A stretch of DNA of 64,000 nt from Nitrospira sp. (GCA_018242765.1 JAFEBH010000005.1:25460-89459), one strand, 5' to 3'; counted from the first letter of the stretch, positions 36,047 through 44,860 are shown. Translations and numbers: made by a program. The notes: generated from the sequence alone by a model not told the origin.

Positions 36047-38300
36047 CTGAAATCAGTGGTTTTCGAGGAGGGTGAATGGGTTGACTTGCAGCACGAGTTT
36101 CGTCGAATCGGATCGAGAGCGGAGATGAGATGACCGGCCATTCTCCCTTAAGAATGTTTTTCGCTTCCTCCCCGGTAAACGCTAAATAGCTATAGCGATC
36201 GTAGTGGGGGACCTTGCGACTCAGGCCGGGCAGGGCCGTTGCGGTTTCTGTTGCGACAAAGCCGATTGCATGAAACGGAGGCGTCGCGGCTCGAGATGTG
36301 ATCACCACACTCTCTGTTTGACGCCCGAATCGACTGGAATCGAGAATCAGATTCTTCCCGGTCCATTGCACTGGCAACGATGTGAGTGAGCGTTCCACTT
36401 CATACCGAAAGCGATTATTCCAACCCAATACCCAGACCGCACGACCCTGAGGCAATGCCTCCAAGTCCTGATCTTGTCGAATCTCGGCATCCGGCATCCT
36501 CACCTTCCAGGCGCTCGCTAAGCGACGGTAGCCTTCCAGCAACTCCGGCGATTCCTGGGTCGGTAGAACAAACAGTGCGTGCGTATCACCGAAGGCTTCT
36601 GAGAGTGTGGGGGGAAATTCAGCACGGTCCAGGCGTCGAAACACGTCAAATTCTGGGTCAATGTCTAGCCGGATCGGACGTGAGGGCATGCTGAAAGCAA
36701 AGTCAGTTTCCCGATCATTCATCACGATCGTCCGCATCTGCGCGTGTTCCTCTCCCTCGGCAGTCACAAACACGGGGACGCGGAGGTGATAGGGTGTACC
36801 ACCCTGGAGCTGTTCGAGGCGAGCACGAACCTGGTAGGTCTTCCTTTGCTGCTCGACACGGACATCTTTCACTCGTAAGACGGGGGCGCCAGTTTGCTGC
36901 ACCCACTGAACAAAGAGTGGCCGAAGATCCGAACCCACGACCCGGGAGAACGTATCCGCCAGAACTGAGAAAGAAACACGTTTAAAGAGGTGTTCTTGAT
37001 AAAACCTTCGCAGGGCATCGATGAATAGCTTATCTCCGAGCTCTAGACGCAACATATGAAAGAACATCAGGGTCTTCCCATAGCCCACCGCCCTCGTCAC
37101 CGAATTATGCCGCTCCCGAAACGTGCTGATCGGGAAGTCTTGGTTACCGGTCACATAGTCAGCATAGTGCTTGAGCGTCGTCCGGCGATAAATCGGTCCT
37201 TCGCCCCGGTTCTCAGCCATCAGATGATCGGCTAAGTACGTGGTCAAGCCTTCACACCAATTGCCTTCCCGGTAATCGACATAGACGCCGTTCCCCCACC
37301 AGTTATGAAGGATTTCATGTGGATAGGACGAAGTCAGAATAAAAGGCAGACGCAAAACGGTTGAGCCCAATAGAGTAAACGACGGCATGCCATAGCCGGT
37401 CTCCCAAAAATTTTCGATCACGGCAAATTTCGGATAGGGATAGCGGCCGAGCAACGCCTCATACATCCGTACATAAGGGCCCGTTCGGCCCAAATACTTC
37501 TCAACCAGGACCGGGTCTGGACTTCTGAGAAAGGCATAGGCCACAAAGCTTCCCTCATCGAGAACGTACTCCGCCCACTTGCCTCCCACCAAGTAGATTT
37601 CATCTTGAGGAGTGTCTGCGTGCCAGACGACGTGTCGATGATCGTCCCGCGAATATTCTCGTCGACCTCCTTGACTGGCAAAACGAAAACCATCCGGGCC
37701 TTCGATATCGAGCGTAAAGCTGAGGAGGTCCTGATCGTCAAACGTGGGATACCAATAGCTGGAGCCGGAAAGAAACACACCGTCCGAAGAGATCACCCCC
37801 CCACTATCTTCATCGATTCGCCCGTAGTCGTCCCCTGCCGCAACGGGAGGATGATTGATTTGCCCCTCATAGTTGAGCGTGAGGATCCGAGTCCCAGGAG
37901 GAAGCAAAACGCGATAGCGCGTCACCGGTACTCGGCTATCTTCCGGCATGTAGCGGCCTGTGGGATCGATAGAAGACGGCCGGGCATTCGTTTCCGCAAT
38001 GGTGAGAACCACACCCGGGGTTTCGATACTGATATGAAGCTGACTGTGTAGAAGAAACGACACGGTCGTGCCCCGAGCCGTTGGGAACGTGACGGTATCC
38101 CGGACGTGGAGGGCATGGGCATCCGGAACCATTGTGATCGCCATCCAATGGTCGATGGAACTTGATCCCTCACTGCCGAAGGACACCTGCGCAGGAGCCA
38201 AGATAACGGCACAGGAGAGGAGCACAGAAGAGAAACCAGCGATTCCGGCATTCAGTCGTAGCACCAGCGTCATCCTTCTGACCACCAGCTCGTGAGGCAT
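36036..38300 (-). CDS. M1 family metallopeptidase (secreted)
   Basis: A 754-residue member of the M1 clan, distinct from the one at 1835. Signal peptide near the N-terminus (V-L-L-S-C-A-V-I-L-A-P-A-Q-V-S-F-G). The zinc site is H-E-I-L-H-N-W-W near residue 327, with the third ligand Glu in N-W-C-E-G-L about 18 residues later. The usual exopeptidase motif G-x-M-E-N reads instead Y-G-M-P-S-F-T near 300, so it may not be a typical aminopeptidase. A C-terminal region of about 230 residues after the catalytic domain is less conserved. Likely periplasmic. Confidence 0.88.
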   Translation of the reverse strand: MPHELVVRRMTLVLRLNAGIAGFSSVLLSCAVILAPAQVSFGSEGSSSIDHWMAITMVPDAHALHVRDTVTFPTARGTTVSFLLHSQLHISIETPGVVLTIAETNARPSSIDPTGRYMPEDSRVPVTRYRVLLPPGTRILTLNYEGQINHPPVAAGDDYGRIDEDSGGVISSDGVFLSGSSYWYPTFDDQDLLSFTLDIEGPDGFRFASQGGRREYSRDDHRHVVWHADTPQDEIYLVGGKWAEYVLDEGSFVAYAFLRSPDPVLVEKYLGRTGPYVRMYEALLGRYPYPKFAVIENFWETGYGMPSFTLLGSTVLRLPFILTSSYPHEILHNWWGNGVYVDYREGNWCEGLTTYLADHLMAENRGEGPIYRRTTLKHYADYVTGNQDFPISTFRERHNSVTRAVGYGKTLMFFHMLRLELGDKLFIDALRRFYQEHLFKRVSFSVLADTFSRVVGSDLRPLFVQWVQQTGAPVLRVKDVRVEQQRKTYQVRARLEQLQGGTPYHLRVPVFVTAEGEEHAQMRTIVMNDRETDFAFSMPSRPIRLDIDPEFDVFRRLDRAEFPPTLSEAFGDTHALFVLPTQESPELLEGYRRLASAWKVRMPDAEIRQDQDLEALPQGRAVWVLGWNNRFRYEVERSLTSLPVQWTGKNLILDSSRFGRQTESVVITSRAATPPFHAIGFVATETATALPGLSRKVPHYDRYSYLAFTGEEAKNILKGEWPVISSPLSIRFDETRAASQPIHPPRKPLISVEP

Positions 38301-38461
38301 GGTGGCTCAACGTGATTCAGAGTCCCTAAGATGGCTCCTCTTATGTAGCTTCGGGAATAGCCAAGCGGAAGAAATCGGAGGAGAGGAAGAAACTATTTTG
38401 TCCCCATCCACATCAGTCGGTGAAAGATAAGGAGATTATTTGAAAGCGGTTGAGTTTGATT

Positions 38462-38537
<76 letters not shown>

Positions 38538-38578
38538 CACCGGGTATTGAATTGTCGCTGCAACCACAAGCGGCGGTT

Positions 38579-38655
38579 TGGTGCGCCTGACAGGATTTGA
38601 ACCTGTGGCCCTCAGCTCCGGAGGCTGATGCTCTATCCAGCTGAGCTACAGGCGC
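38579..38655 (-). tRNA. tRNA-Arg (anticodon CCG)
   Basis: Minus-strand cloverleaf: acceptor GCGCCUG/CAGGCGC, D stem GCUC/GAGC, anticodon stem CAGC/GCUG with loop C-U-C-C-G-G-A (anticodon CCG), T-arm GGUUCAAA, encoded CCA. Length 77. Precedes the tRNA-Lys gene, probably on one transcript. Confidence 0.97.
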
Positions 38656-38702
38656 TCCCGTAACTAAGGGTCATCACCTTAGCATAGCGAGAAATATGCT
38701 GT

Positions 38703-39338
38703 CTAGGCCGAGACCACCTGCGCCGACACCGCCGATACAAATGCAAACGGGAGGAGGATCTCTTCTCCTTCGGCTCCTTGCTGGAGACGTAACGCCTCAA
38801 GTTGTTCCGCTTCCAACCCAGCTAGACGATTTTCCTCCTCTCGAATGGCTTTTGAGAGTCGGACCAATGGAACTGCGGTTTGCACCGAACAGGCACCATA
38901 GACACGGGTCCCCTCATCTGAGGGAATCCCCATAGATCGACAGACGAGCGGCCGAAATTGATACAACGCACACCCTCCGTCCTGCTCTAATGCGGGACAG
39001 GGCCAGACAGAAGACTGTTCGATTACCTGGTCATGTTCCTGCTCAGGCCAATGATCGATGAACCGATTCGTGATCAGTCGCGGTGCCGCCGCCGTAAGTT
39101 GTCTGACCTGAACGGTTGCAGTCTCCACGATTTGCTTCCGATGAGAGTCGGAAAGCGATTGAAGGCCGAGTTGGATGATCTGCTCATCAAGCAGCGTAAC
39201 CGGAAAGGTCCCCACACAGCAATGGTCGCAGCCTTGGCGACATGGCAGCTCACCGAGCAGGGCCGCATTTGCACGGTCAAACCATCGTGCTGTTTGTTCA
39301 AACAGCGAAAGGGATCGATCATTCATGGACTGCGCCAC
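38703..39338 (-). CDS. YkgJ-type cysteine cluster protein (second copy)
   Basis: A 211-residue protein with C-R-Q-G-C-D-H-C-C near residue 33, C-P-A-L near 113 and C-A-L-Y-Q-F-R-P-L-V-C-R near 121, the conserved cysteine pattern of the CxxCxxCC family. Shorter than the copy at 26780 and without its N-terminal extension. It starts one base after the stop codon of the preceding hypothetical gene, so both are one operon. Role unknown. Confidence 0.87.
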   Translation of the reverse strand: MAQSMNDRSLSLFEQTARWFDRANAALLGELPCRQGCDHCCVGTFPVTLLDEQIIQLGLQSLSDSHRKQIVETATVQVRQLTAAAPRLITNRFIDHWPEQEHDQVIEQSSVWPCPALEQDGGCALYQFRPLVCRSMGIPSDEGTRVYGACSVQTAVPLVRLSKAIREEENRLAGLEAEQLEALRLQQGAEGEEILLPFAFVSAVSAQVVSA

Positions 39339-39339
39339 A

Positions 39340-39900
39340 TCAACTCTCGGTCGGACTCGATAGATCGACGATTAGTTCTCCTTTCGGAGAATAGAACCCC
39401 TGCCGATCGATCTGCACGATCCCGTTGCACTGTTCTTGGTAAAACTCAAGAATCCAGCCATTAAAATCATAGCCTTCATCCGTCACATCCTCTTCAGCCA
39501 TGCGCGTCGTCAAAATAAACCGGGACCGGGTCACATACTCCGACGCTAATTGGGCCTCCACGTCAGCGTACGCCGTGAGGATATCCAGGAATTGTTGCTT
39601 CTCCTGGTCATAGACATCTCGATAGCTCCCCCGATCGCGCACGCAGAAGACCTGGATAGGTTTCCGATCCCGGTGATAGCCCAACGCGACTTGAACCCAG
39701 GCCCACTCCTGAAGCATTCCCTCTTCGAGATTGCTCGGGAGAATCGGATCTTGTCCACGAGACTTGAGAAACTCTATCAACAGACCGAGCGGGGGTGAGT
39801 TTTCTTTTTGACAGAAGACCCGGGAATACAGAAAGTTGCCAGGCTGCTCAGAGGGCGAGCCCGATGTACCTACGGATATTATAGGAAGGTCTTTACCCAT
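39340..39900 (-). CDS. Hypothetical protein
   Basis: A 186-residue soluble protein without signal peptide, Cys cluster or known motif. It has acidic/aromatic segments such as G-Y-D-F-N-G-W-I-L-E-F-Y-Q-E-Q near residue 142 and A-W-V-Q-V-A-L-G-Y-H near 68. The composition and the one-base spacing to the next gene support a real gene co-expressed with the YkgJ-type protein. No function is suggested. Confidence 0.75.
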   Translation of the reverse strand: MGKDLPIISVGTSGSPSEQPGNFLYSRVFCQKENSPPLGLLIEFLKSRGQDPILPSNLEEGMLQEWAWVQVALGYHRDRKPIQVFCVRDRGSYRDVYDQEKQQFLDILTAYADVEAQLASEYVTRSRFILTTRMAEEDVTDEGYDFNGWILEFYQEQCNGIVQIDRQGFYSPKGELIVDLSSPTES

Positions 39901-40032
39901 CTTACCTCATCACCGGTCAAGAGCCGTTTACGCTGACCATGAAGTCCATCCAGCCCTACTGTACCCTTCCATTTGCAGAATCCGCAAGGGGACGTGTACG
40001 CATTTCTTCGCGCCAGTCGCGCGTTTTTCTCG

Positions 40033-40061
40033 TTGACAGTCCTTCGACTCTTGGCTACACT
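40033..40061 (+). promoter_or_regulatory. Probable promoter of the HU gene
   Basis: TTGACA at 40033-40038 and TACACT at 40056-40061 with a 17-base spacer. The -35 is a perfect match and the -10 matches 4 of 6. It lies 134 bases upstream of the HU start codon, giving a long leader. Confidence 0.6.
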
Positions 40062-40194
40062 CTCGCGGACTTTCACGAGGCGGGCACGAGCGAACATTCG
40101 GGCACTCCCAATTTCTCTGGCGGAATGTTACTGTGCAAGGCGCGTCACACGAACATAAATTTCTTTCATTCCTTACCCTCAAGGAGGTTTACGA

Positions 40195-40482
40195 ATGGCA
40201 AAATCAATGACCAAGTCTCAGATCGCGGATTACCTCGCCGGGAAAGCCGGCATCACGAAAAAGGGGGCCGTACAGATTCTCGATGATCTAGCAGCCTTGG
40301 CGTATCGTGAGGCCAAGAATGTCTTCACCGTCCCAGGGATCGGCAAACTCAAGCTGGCTAACCGCAAAGCGCGGATCGGGCGTAATCCTCAAACGGGCGA
40401 AGAGATCAAGATCCCCGCAAAGCGCGTGGTGAAATTCCGGGTAGCCAAGGCAGCCAAGGACGCGATTCTCGGCAAGAAATAA
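40195..40482 (+). CDS. HU family DNA-binding protein
   Basis: Histone-like nucleoid protein of 95 residues that bends DNA as a dimer. M-T-K-S-Q-I-A-D-Y-L-A at the N-terminus, the helical pair, and the DNA-binding arm region R-N-P-Q-T-G-E-E-I-K-I-P-A near residue 63 (the Pro that intercalates) are seen. G-I-G-K-L-K-L near 45 is the usual G-F-G-x-F position with Phe replaced, and the arm is followed by a basic tail. AAGGAGG sits just upstream. A strong hairpin terminator follows. Confidence 0.92.
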   Translation: MAKSMTKSQIADYLAGKAGITKKGAVQILDDLAALAYREAKNVFTVPGIGKLKLANRKARIGRNPQTGEEIKIPAKRVVKFRVAKAAKDAILGKK

Positions 40483-40562
40483 CACGAACTCCTGTCCTGG
40501 CTTTGCTGCAGCGCTTGATCTACAACCAATCTGGTCATCCGCTGCAACTCGCCAAGTTTCAT

Positions 40563-40605
40563 GAGGGGACCGAAGCCCTGTGGGTTTCGGTCCTCTCGCC
40601 TTTTG
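40563..40605 (+). terminator. Rho-independent terminator after HU
   Basis: GAGGGGACCGAA pairs with TTCGGTCCTCTC across a short loop, followed by GCCTTTTG. It lies about 80 bases after the HU stop codon and close to the end of the convergent ThiS/MoaD-like gene, so it may serve both directions. Confidence 0.8.
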
Positions 40606-40618
40606 AAGCCACCTGCCC

Positions 40619-40894
40619 CTACAGATGCGTGGGGCCAAGGCCGCTCCCACCCATCCCGTCATGCCCGATGAGCCGGATGGCATCTCCATCATGAACAAGC
40701 GAATCTTCACTCGCGATTCTCTTGTTGATGGTCACGAGCACTTTTTTCTCACGTAATAGCTGCAGGAGATGACGCAACCGAATACCCTGTCGCTGGATCA
40801 CTTGTCGAACCGATAACGCCTGATCAATTTCACAGGCGAGATCGCATTCCCCGTCCGTGGTTTGCAGCTGTCCAGTCAGAACAATCGTCACCAT
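40619..40894 (-). CDS. ThiS/MoaD-like beta-grasp protein
   Basis: A 91-residue protein from ATG 40894, chosen because AGAGGAGGGAG lies just upstream (the open frame extends to 41071 but without conservation signs). The fold pattern is that of small sulfur carriers: V-T-I-V-L-T-G-Q-L start, L-S-V-R-Q-V-I near residue 27, K-K-V-L-V-T-I-N-K-R near 49, D-G-D-A-I-R-L-I near 68. Genuine carriers end in Gly-Gly; here a G-M-G-G occurs but eight residues follow (S-G-L-G-P-T-H-L), so it would need trimming or does not act as a sulfur carrier. No ThiF/MoeB-type partner is adjacent. Confidence 0.7.
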   Translation of the reverse strand: MVTIVLTGQLQTTDGECDLACEIDQALSVRQVIQRQGIRLRHLLQLLREKKVLVTINKRIASEDSLVHDGDAIRLIGHDGMGGSGLGPTHL

Positions 40895-40983
40895 TGCCCG
40901 GTACTCCCTCCTCTGTAACTCAACAGCGCATCCTCTAGGACCCAACAGTTGACTCCCTTGGCATCGATACGGATAATAAAGGA

Positions 40984-41412
40984 ATGCCTTCTCTCGATGT
41001 CGAACATCCTGGGATGCCTGAACTGCAGTTTGTCTTATTCGTATCGGCTCTTTGCACAGCGGATCTGACAACCATCAACGTCTCTAAAGAGCTTCGGCAA
41101 ACAATTTTCGATCGCTGTTGGAGGTTAATTCATACGGAGCCACCCCCAACCAACCCTCAAGAACGTGTACTTGATCTCCGTGGAGGTACTGAACTCACGC
41201 TTGAAGCCTGTGCATCCACAATCCGTTCCCTGCTCCAGGAAGCTAATATCTCCACCTTGGTCTGGGATCATCCTGTCAGTGCGCCTCGGATGAATAGCAC
41301 ACCCGAGGCACTACCCTTAATAGACCGATTTGAACGATTGTACCCTGATCCGCCACAAAGCGTCGATCCTGCCGTGCGCCTTGACCCGAAGCAAAACCCT
41401 GAACCGGAATAG
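40984..41412 (+). CDS. Hypothetical protein upstream of rfbC
   Basis: A 142-residue protein starting at ATG 40984 behind AAAGGA. Soluble, with L-Q-F-V-L-F-V-S-A-L-C near residue 14 and a Pro-rich acidic C-terminus. No recognised motif. It ends eight bases before rfbC, indicating a two-gene transcript, and is divergent from the ThiS/MoaD-like gene. Confidence 0.62.
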   Translation: MPSLDVEHPGMPELQFVLFVSALCTADLTTINVSKELRQTIFDRCWRLIHTEPPPTNPQERVLDLRGGTELTLEACASTIRSLLQEANISTLVWDHPVSAPRMNSTPEALPLIDRFERLYPDPPQSVDPAVRLDPKQNPEPE

Positions 41413-41420
41413 GTGAGCTC

Positions 41421-41984
41421 ATGCGTGTGACTCCTATCGACATCCCCGGCGTCCTTATACTTGAGCCTGCCGTCCTGGCGGATCACCGTGGTATGTTTGC
41501 AGAAACCTATCACGAGGAGCGATACCGCGAGATAGGCATTACAGAACACTTCGTGCAGGATAACTATTCCCTGTCTGTTCGGAACACCCTACGAGGCCTT
41601 CATTTTCAGCACCCCAACGCTCAAGGAAAACTCGTGATGGCCCTGGCAGGCACGGTGTACGACGTTGTTCTCGATATCCGGGAAGGCTCACCAACGTTCG
41701 GCAGATGGTATGGAATGGCTTTATCCGGGTCAACCCTTCAGCAATTGTACATCCCCCCTGGATGTGCCCATGGCTTTTGCGTCACCAGCGACACCGCCTG
41801 CTTTCTCTACAAATGTACGGCCTATTATTCCCCCAAAGATGATCGCGGCATCCTCTGGAATGATCCAGCCCTAGGAATTTCCTGGCCGGTCACTCAACCG
41901 ATCCTCTCCCCAAAGGACCAAAACCACCGTCCTCTTGCTGCTATGGAGGGAGAACTGCCATCCTATAATCATTCGGAAGACTGA
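41421..41984 (+). CDS. rfbC: dTDP-4-dehydrorhamnose 3,5-epimerase
   Basis: Cupin-fold epimerase of dTDP-rhamnose synthesis. The 187 residues show the family pattern: D-H-R-G-M-F-A-E-T-Y near residue 23, Q-D-N-Y-S-L-S near 47, L-R-G-L-H-F-Q near 57 (catalytic His), V-L-D-I-R-E-G-S-P-T-F-G near 82 and P-P-G-C-A-H-G-F near 113. GGTGAG lies before ATG 41421. The other rhamnose genes (rfbA, rfbB, rfbD) are not in this window. tRNA-Glu and the integrated island follow. Confidence 0.96.
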   Translation: MRVTPIDIPGVLILEPAVLADHRGMFAETYHEERYREIGITEHFVQDNYSLSVRNTLRGLHFQHPNAQGKLVMALAGTVYDVVLDIREGSPTFGRWYGMALSGSTLQQLYIPPGCAHGFCVTSDTACFLYKCTAYYSPKDDRGILWNDPALGISWPVTQPILSPKDQNHRPLAAMEGELPSYNHSED

Positions 41985-42132
41985 GAATCCCATACTCACA
42001 TATCCAGCTTCAGAACACCGACGAACTAGATCAACTCTCGCCAGTCCAATCACCACAGCAAGGTGGCCATGTCTCCTAGTGACAGCACCGCTCTCAGTGT
42101 GGTATCCATTGCTCCTTGGCTTTTGCGGTCAC

Positions 42133-42210
42133 GTCCCCATCGTCTAGCCTGGCCTAGGACATTGCCCTTTCAAGGCAGTAACACGGGTTCAAATCCCGTT
42201 GGGGACACCA
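42133..42210 (+). tRNA. tRNA-Glu (anticodon UUC), island attachment gene
   Basis: Plus-strand cloverleaf of 78 bases: acceptor GUCCCCA/UGGGGAC, anticodon stem UGCC/GGCA with loop C-U-U-U-C-A-A (anticodon UUC), T-arm GGGUUCAAAUCCC, encoded CCA. Its 3' end TTGGGGACACCA is repeated at 55287, 58875 and, with one change, at 60516. The last codons and stop of the serine recombinase are encoded on the opposite strand within this tRNA gene (42189-42210), so this is the integration site. Confidence 0.97.
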
Positions 42211-43886
42211 GACCTTTCAATGTTGACTACGCCATTAAACAGCTTCCCCACGGCGGCTTCGCCCTCGAACCGATAGACCTTCTCGCCTCTTCGCACTTCA
42301 CGCCAGACCCGAATTCGGTTCGGCAACAATTTCCGAAGAATCTGCCTCGTCTGAGCCGGATGTCGTTGGGCCAAACCTGACCAGTCCTTGAGGTAGCTGC
42401 GGAGCTCTTCCTCGACGCGCACCGGATCAAACGGCGTGACGGCGAGGCCGTCGAGGACCGCCAGCTCAGTCGCCAAACGGGTCCGCTCGTCCTCGTATTT
42501 CTTGATCTCGGTGAGCAAGGTCGCCAGTGCGCCCCCTTCGACCACGGCGTGAGTGAGCCGAGCCAGGGCCCCGTCCACCTTGACCAGGTCCTTCTTGAGC
42601 TTCGCTCGTTGCACACTTGGCTCCTCGTCCTGAGGGCGAAGCTGATCAAGCGCCTTCTGGATGGCCTTGGTGAGCACCGCCGGATGCAGCACGTCCTGCT
42701 CGATGGCTGACAGAACAGCCCGGTCCAGCGCCTCCATCGGCGCATACATGGCCTCGGCACAGGCAGCGGCTCCTCGGCGAATATGTGTGGTGCAGGCATA
42801 GTAGTATGTGGGGCGCGCGTTCCGCCGTTCGCTCTGCACGCAGAGGCTCCCGTTGCACGTCTTGCAGGTCGAGAAGCCGGTCAGCAGGTATCGTGACTCA
42901 TGCCCGTTGGTGGGCCTGCCATGCACTCGGCCATTGGTAGCACGGAGATAGAGTTGGCGCACGTTCTTCCATCGATCCTGGGCCTGGGTCCACAGTTCGG
43001 GTGTGATGATGCGCAGGTGGGGCACCGGGATCACGAGCCACTGGCTCTCAGGCCTCCACCTGGCTTTCTTCGCCCCTGACGGCAAGCGCTTTTTCGTACG
43101 GTTCCAGATCTGGTGGCCCACATAGAGCCGCCTGAGGATGATCTGTCGCACCGATGACGCGGCCCACCCTTTAGGCCTGGTGAGAGGCCGAGGGCGTGGG
43201 CACGCCGCCCCTTCCGCGTTGAGGGTCTTGGCGATGGACGTGAAGCCACGGCCCTCGGCATAGAGCGTGAAGATCTTCCGCACCACGTCGGCCTCGGTCT
43301 CGTTGATCCGCAGCTCCACATGCGAGCGGGTCGCGTTGCCCTGAGCATCGGGGACGGCCCCGGCTACGACGTGATTGTCGTAGCCGAAGACCTTACCGCC
43401 CGTCACATGACCCGCTTTGGCTTTGCGGATCATGGCATCGTAGACCCGCTGCTGGGCCTTCTCGCGCTCCATCTCCGCCGCGAAGTTCGTCAAGCTGAGC
43501 ATCACCTTGTCCATCGCCGTGTTGAGCGTCCGCTCTTGGTCGGTCAGATAGAAGAAGACCCGCACCCCCGCGTCTGTGACCTGCTGGAGCGCATAGGCGG
43601 TTTGGATCTGCTCACGACCTAAGCGGCTTTCCTCGGACATGACGAGAACCTGAAACGGCGGTTTCGGCTTCACATTCACAGCATTCATCAGCCGGATGAA
43701 GCCGGGCCGTCTCACGAACTCGGCCCCGCTGATGCCGTCGTCCACGAAGATCAGGTCCTCGTTGACGTCCCAGCCCTTGCTCTTGGCGAAGGCCTTCGCA
43801 TGCTCGACCTGGCGCGTGACGCTCTTCCCCTCGTCCGTCACGCCGGTCTGCTCTGTCGATTTTCGGGCGTAGATGGCGCAGATCAT
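42189..43886 (-). CDS. Large serine recombinase (integrase)
   Basis: Site-specific recombinase of 565 residues. N-terminal resolvase domain with the catalytic serine at position 10 (Y-A-R-K-S-T), D-D-G-I-S-G-A near residue 50 and E-S-R-L-G-R near 85; recombinase domain (A-K-T-L-N-A-E-G near 222); zinc ribbon with C-x-x-C at C-K-T-C-N-G near 344 and a second pair before the coiled coil (about 425-475). It carries out integration and, with a directionality factor, excision. The stop codon and last seven codons (G-V-P-N-G-I) are encoded by the antisense of tRNA-Glu, so integration defines the C-terminus; at the other junctions the same frame continues into a longer conserved tail. No excisionase-like gene is recognised. 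Confidence 0.95.
   Translation of the reverse strand: MICAIYARKSTEQTGVTDEGKSVTRQVEHAKAFAKSKGWDVNEDLIFVDDGISGAEFVRRPGFIRLMNAVNVKPKPPFQVLVMSEESRLGREQIQTAYALQQVTDAGVRVFFYLTDQERTLNTAMDKVMLSLTNFAAEMEREKAQQRVYDAMIRKAKAGHVTGGKVFGYDNHVVAGAVPDAQGNATRSHVELRINETEADVVRKIFTLYAEGRGFTSIAKTLNAEGAACPRPRPLTRPKGWAASSVRQIILRRLYVGHQIWNRTKKRLPSGAKKARWRPESQWLVIPVPHLRIITPELWTQAQDRWKNVRQLYLRATNGRVHGRPTNGHESRYLLTGFSTCKTCNGSLCVQSERRNARPTYYYACTTHIRRGAAACAEAMYAPMEALDRAVLSAIEQDVLHPAVLTKAIQKALDQLRPQDEEPSVQRAKLKKDLVKVDGALARLTHAVVEGGALATLLTEIKKYEDERTRLATELAVLDGLAVTPFDPVRVEEELRSYLKDWSGLAQRHPAQTRQILRKLLPNRIRVWREVRRGEKVYRFEGEAAVGKLFNGVVNIERSGVPNGI
42199..42222. repeat. Left attachment junction (tRNA half plus element half)
   Basis: 24 bases running from the tRNA 3' end (TTGGGGACACCA) into the element end (GACCTTTCAATG). 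The identical 24 bases recur at 55287-55310. Only the right arm of the inverted repeat is present here, as expected for a hybrid site between chromosome and element. Confidence 0.85.
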
Positions 43887-43963
43887 GGCGTCTCCCTAAT
43901 CTTCTGTCTGCTCTTCACGACCACCTCCTCGTGATGGTTAGGACTGTTGCAAGAGAGACGGGT

Positions 43964-44734
43964 TCATCGTTTCGCCTCTTTCTTGGGCCGATGAAGGACC
44001 CACAGGTTGTTGCGTGCGTGATCTGGATAGAGGGGCGCGAAGAAGCAGCTCAACGCGTCGTTGTCGTAGTACTCACTGAGCGCGGTACGGAGCTCGTGAA
44101 TGGCCCCCTTTGAGGCACGAGATGTCTCGGTTTTCCCAATGTGCTTAATGTCGATGAAGGTGCCATAGCGTGTATGTTCAACGAACCCCGCCTTGACGAC
44201 GTGTTGACGCAAGGTCTCGATGGTCATCTCGTTGATGTGATTGGCGGCCATCCGCACGCCGTCATAGCAGGGTGTGGAGAGGAGGAAGGTGCCGCCGGGC
44301 TTCATCAATTGGAAGCAGGCCTCCATGAAGGTCGGCATAAACCGGCTGTGGAAGTGCTCCACCACCTCCATGCTGACCAGCACATCGTAACCCTCAGGCC
44401 GTCGCGCTTGCAGCTCCTTCCATCGCTCTATGAAGTTGAACTCACCCAAAAAGGAGAGGCGCTGTGCGCTCGATGGCTTCAGCGGGTTCAAATCTACACC
44501 GACATACGTGTTGACATGCGGCGCCGCCCCACCAGTAAGGATCTTTGAGAGAGGCTTATCCTGACCGCACCCGATCTCAAGCACATGATGGGTTGAATTG
44601 ATGAAACGACGGGCAAAGGACCAACGGAAGAAATGTGCGCTGTAATCTCTCCCCATCGTCTGTCCGTGACCAGATTCACGAAGTTGCGTTCGATCAAAGT
44701 CTCGCGCGTCACGTAGTTTTTGACGTGGTGCCAT
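43964..44734 (-). CDS. Class I SAM-dependent methyltransferase
   Basis: A 256-residue protein from ATG 44734 (AAGGAG nine bases upstream; the frame extends to 44770). Rossmann motifs: V-L-E-I-G-C-G-Q-D-K-P-L near residue 52, V-G-V-D-L-N-P near 77, Y-D-V-L-V-S-M-E-V-V-E-H-F near 116 and L-M-K-P-G-G-T-F-L-L-S near 143. Substrate unknown; the fold pattern is of the methyltransferase 11/23 group used on small molecules or other substrates. Next to the recombinase, it could modify DNA or mark the host, but it lacks the N/D-P-P-Y motif of DNA adenine/cytosine N-methyltransferases, which argues against base N-methylation. Confidence 0.87.
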   Translation of the reverse strand: MAPRQKLRDARDFDRTQLRESGHGQTMGRDYSAHFFRWSFARRFINSTHHVLEIGCGQDKPLSKILTGGAAPHVNTYVGVDLNPLKPSSAQRLSFLGEFNFIERWKELQARRPEGYDVLVSMEVVEHFHSRFMPTFMEACFQLMKPGGTFLLSTPCYDGVRMAANHINEMTIETLRQHVVKAGFVEHTRYGTFIDIKHIGKTETSRASKGAIHELRTALSEYYDNDALSCFFAPLYPDHARNNLWVLHRPKKEAKR

Positions 44735-44860
44735 GAGGTAGCTCCTTATGTTGTGATTGGTTGTTGTCATTCTTGTGGCTCGTTAAATGTGTTGTGAACG
44801 CTACTGAAGCCTTCTGTACGAAGACCCTTCTCGGGGGCCCTCTGCCCAAGCCGGTGACGA

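Noticed and set aside
43964..44734. Methyltransferase as a restriction-modification DNA methylase
   Set aside because: No D-P-P-Y/N-P-P-Y or C5-methylase Pro-Cys motif and no restriction gene adjacent.
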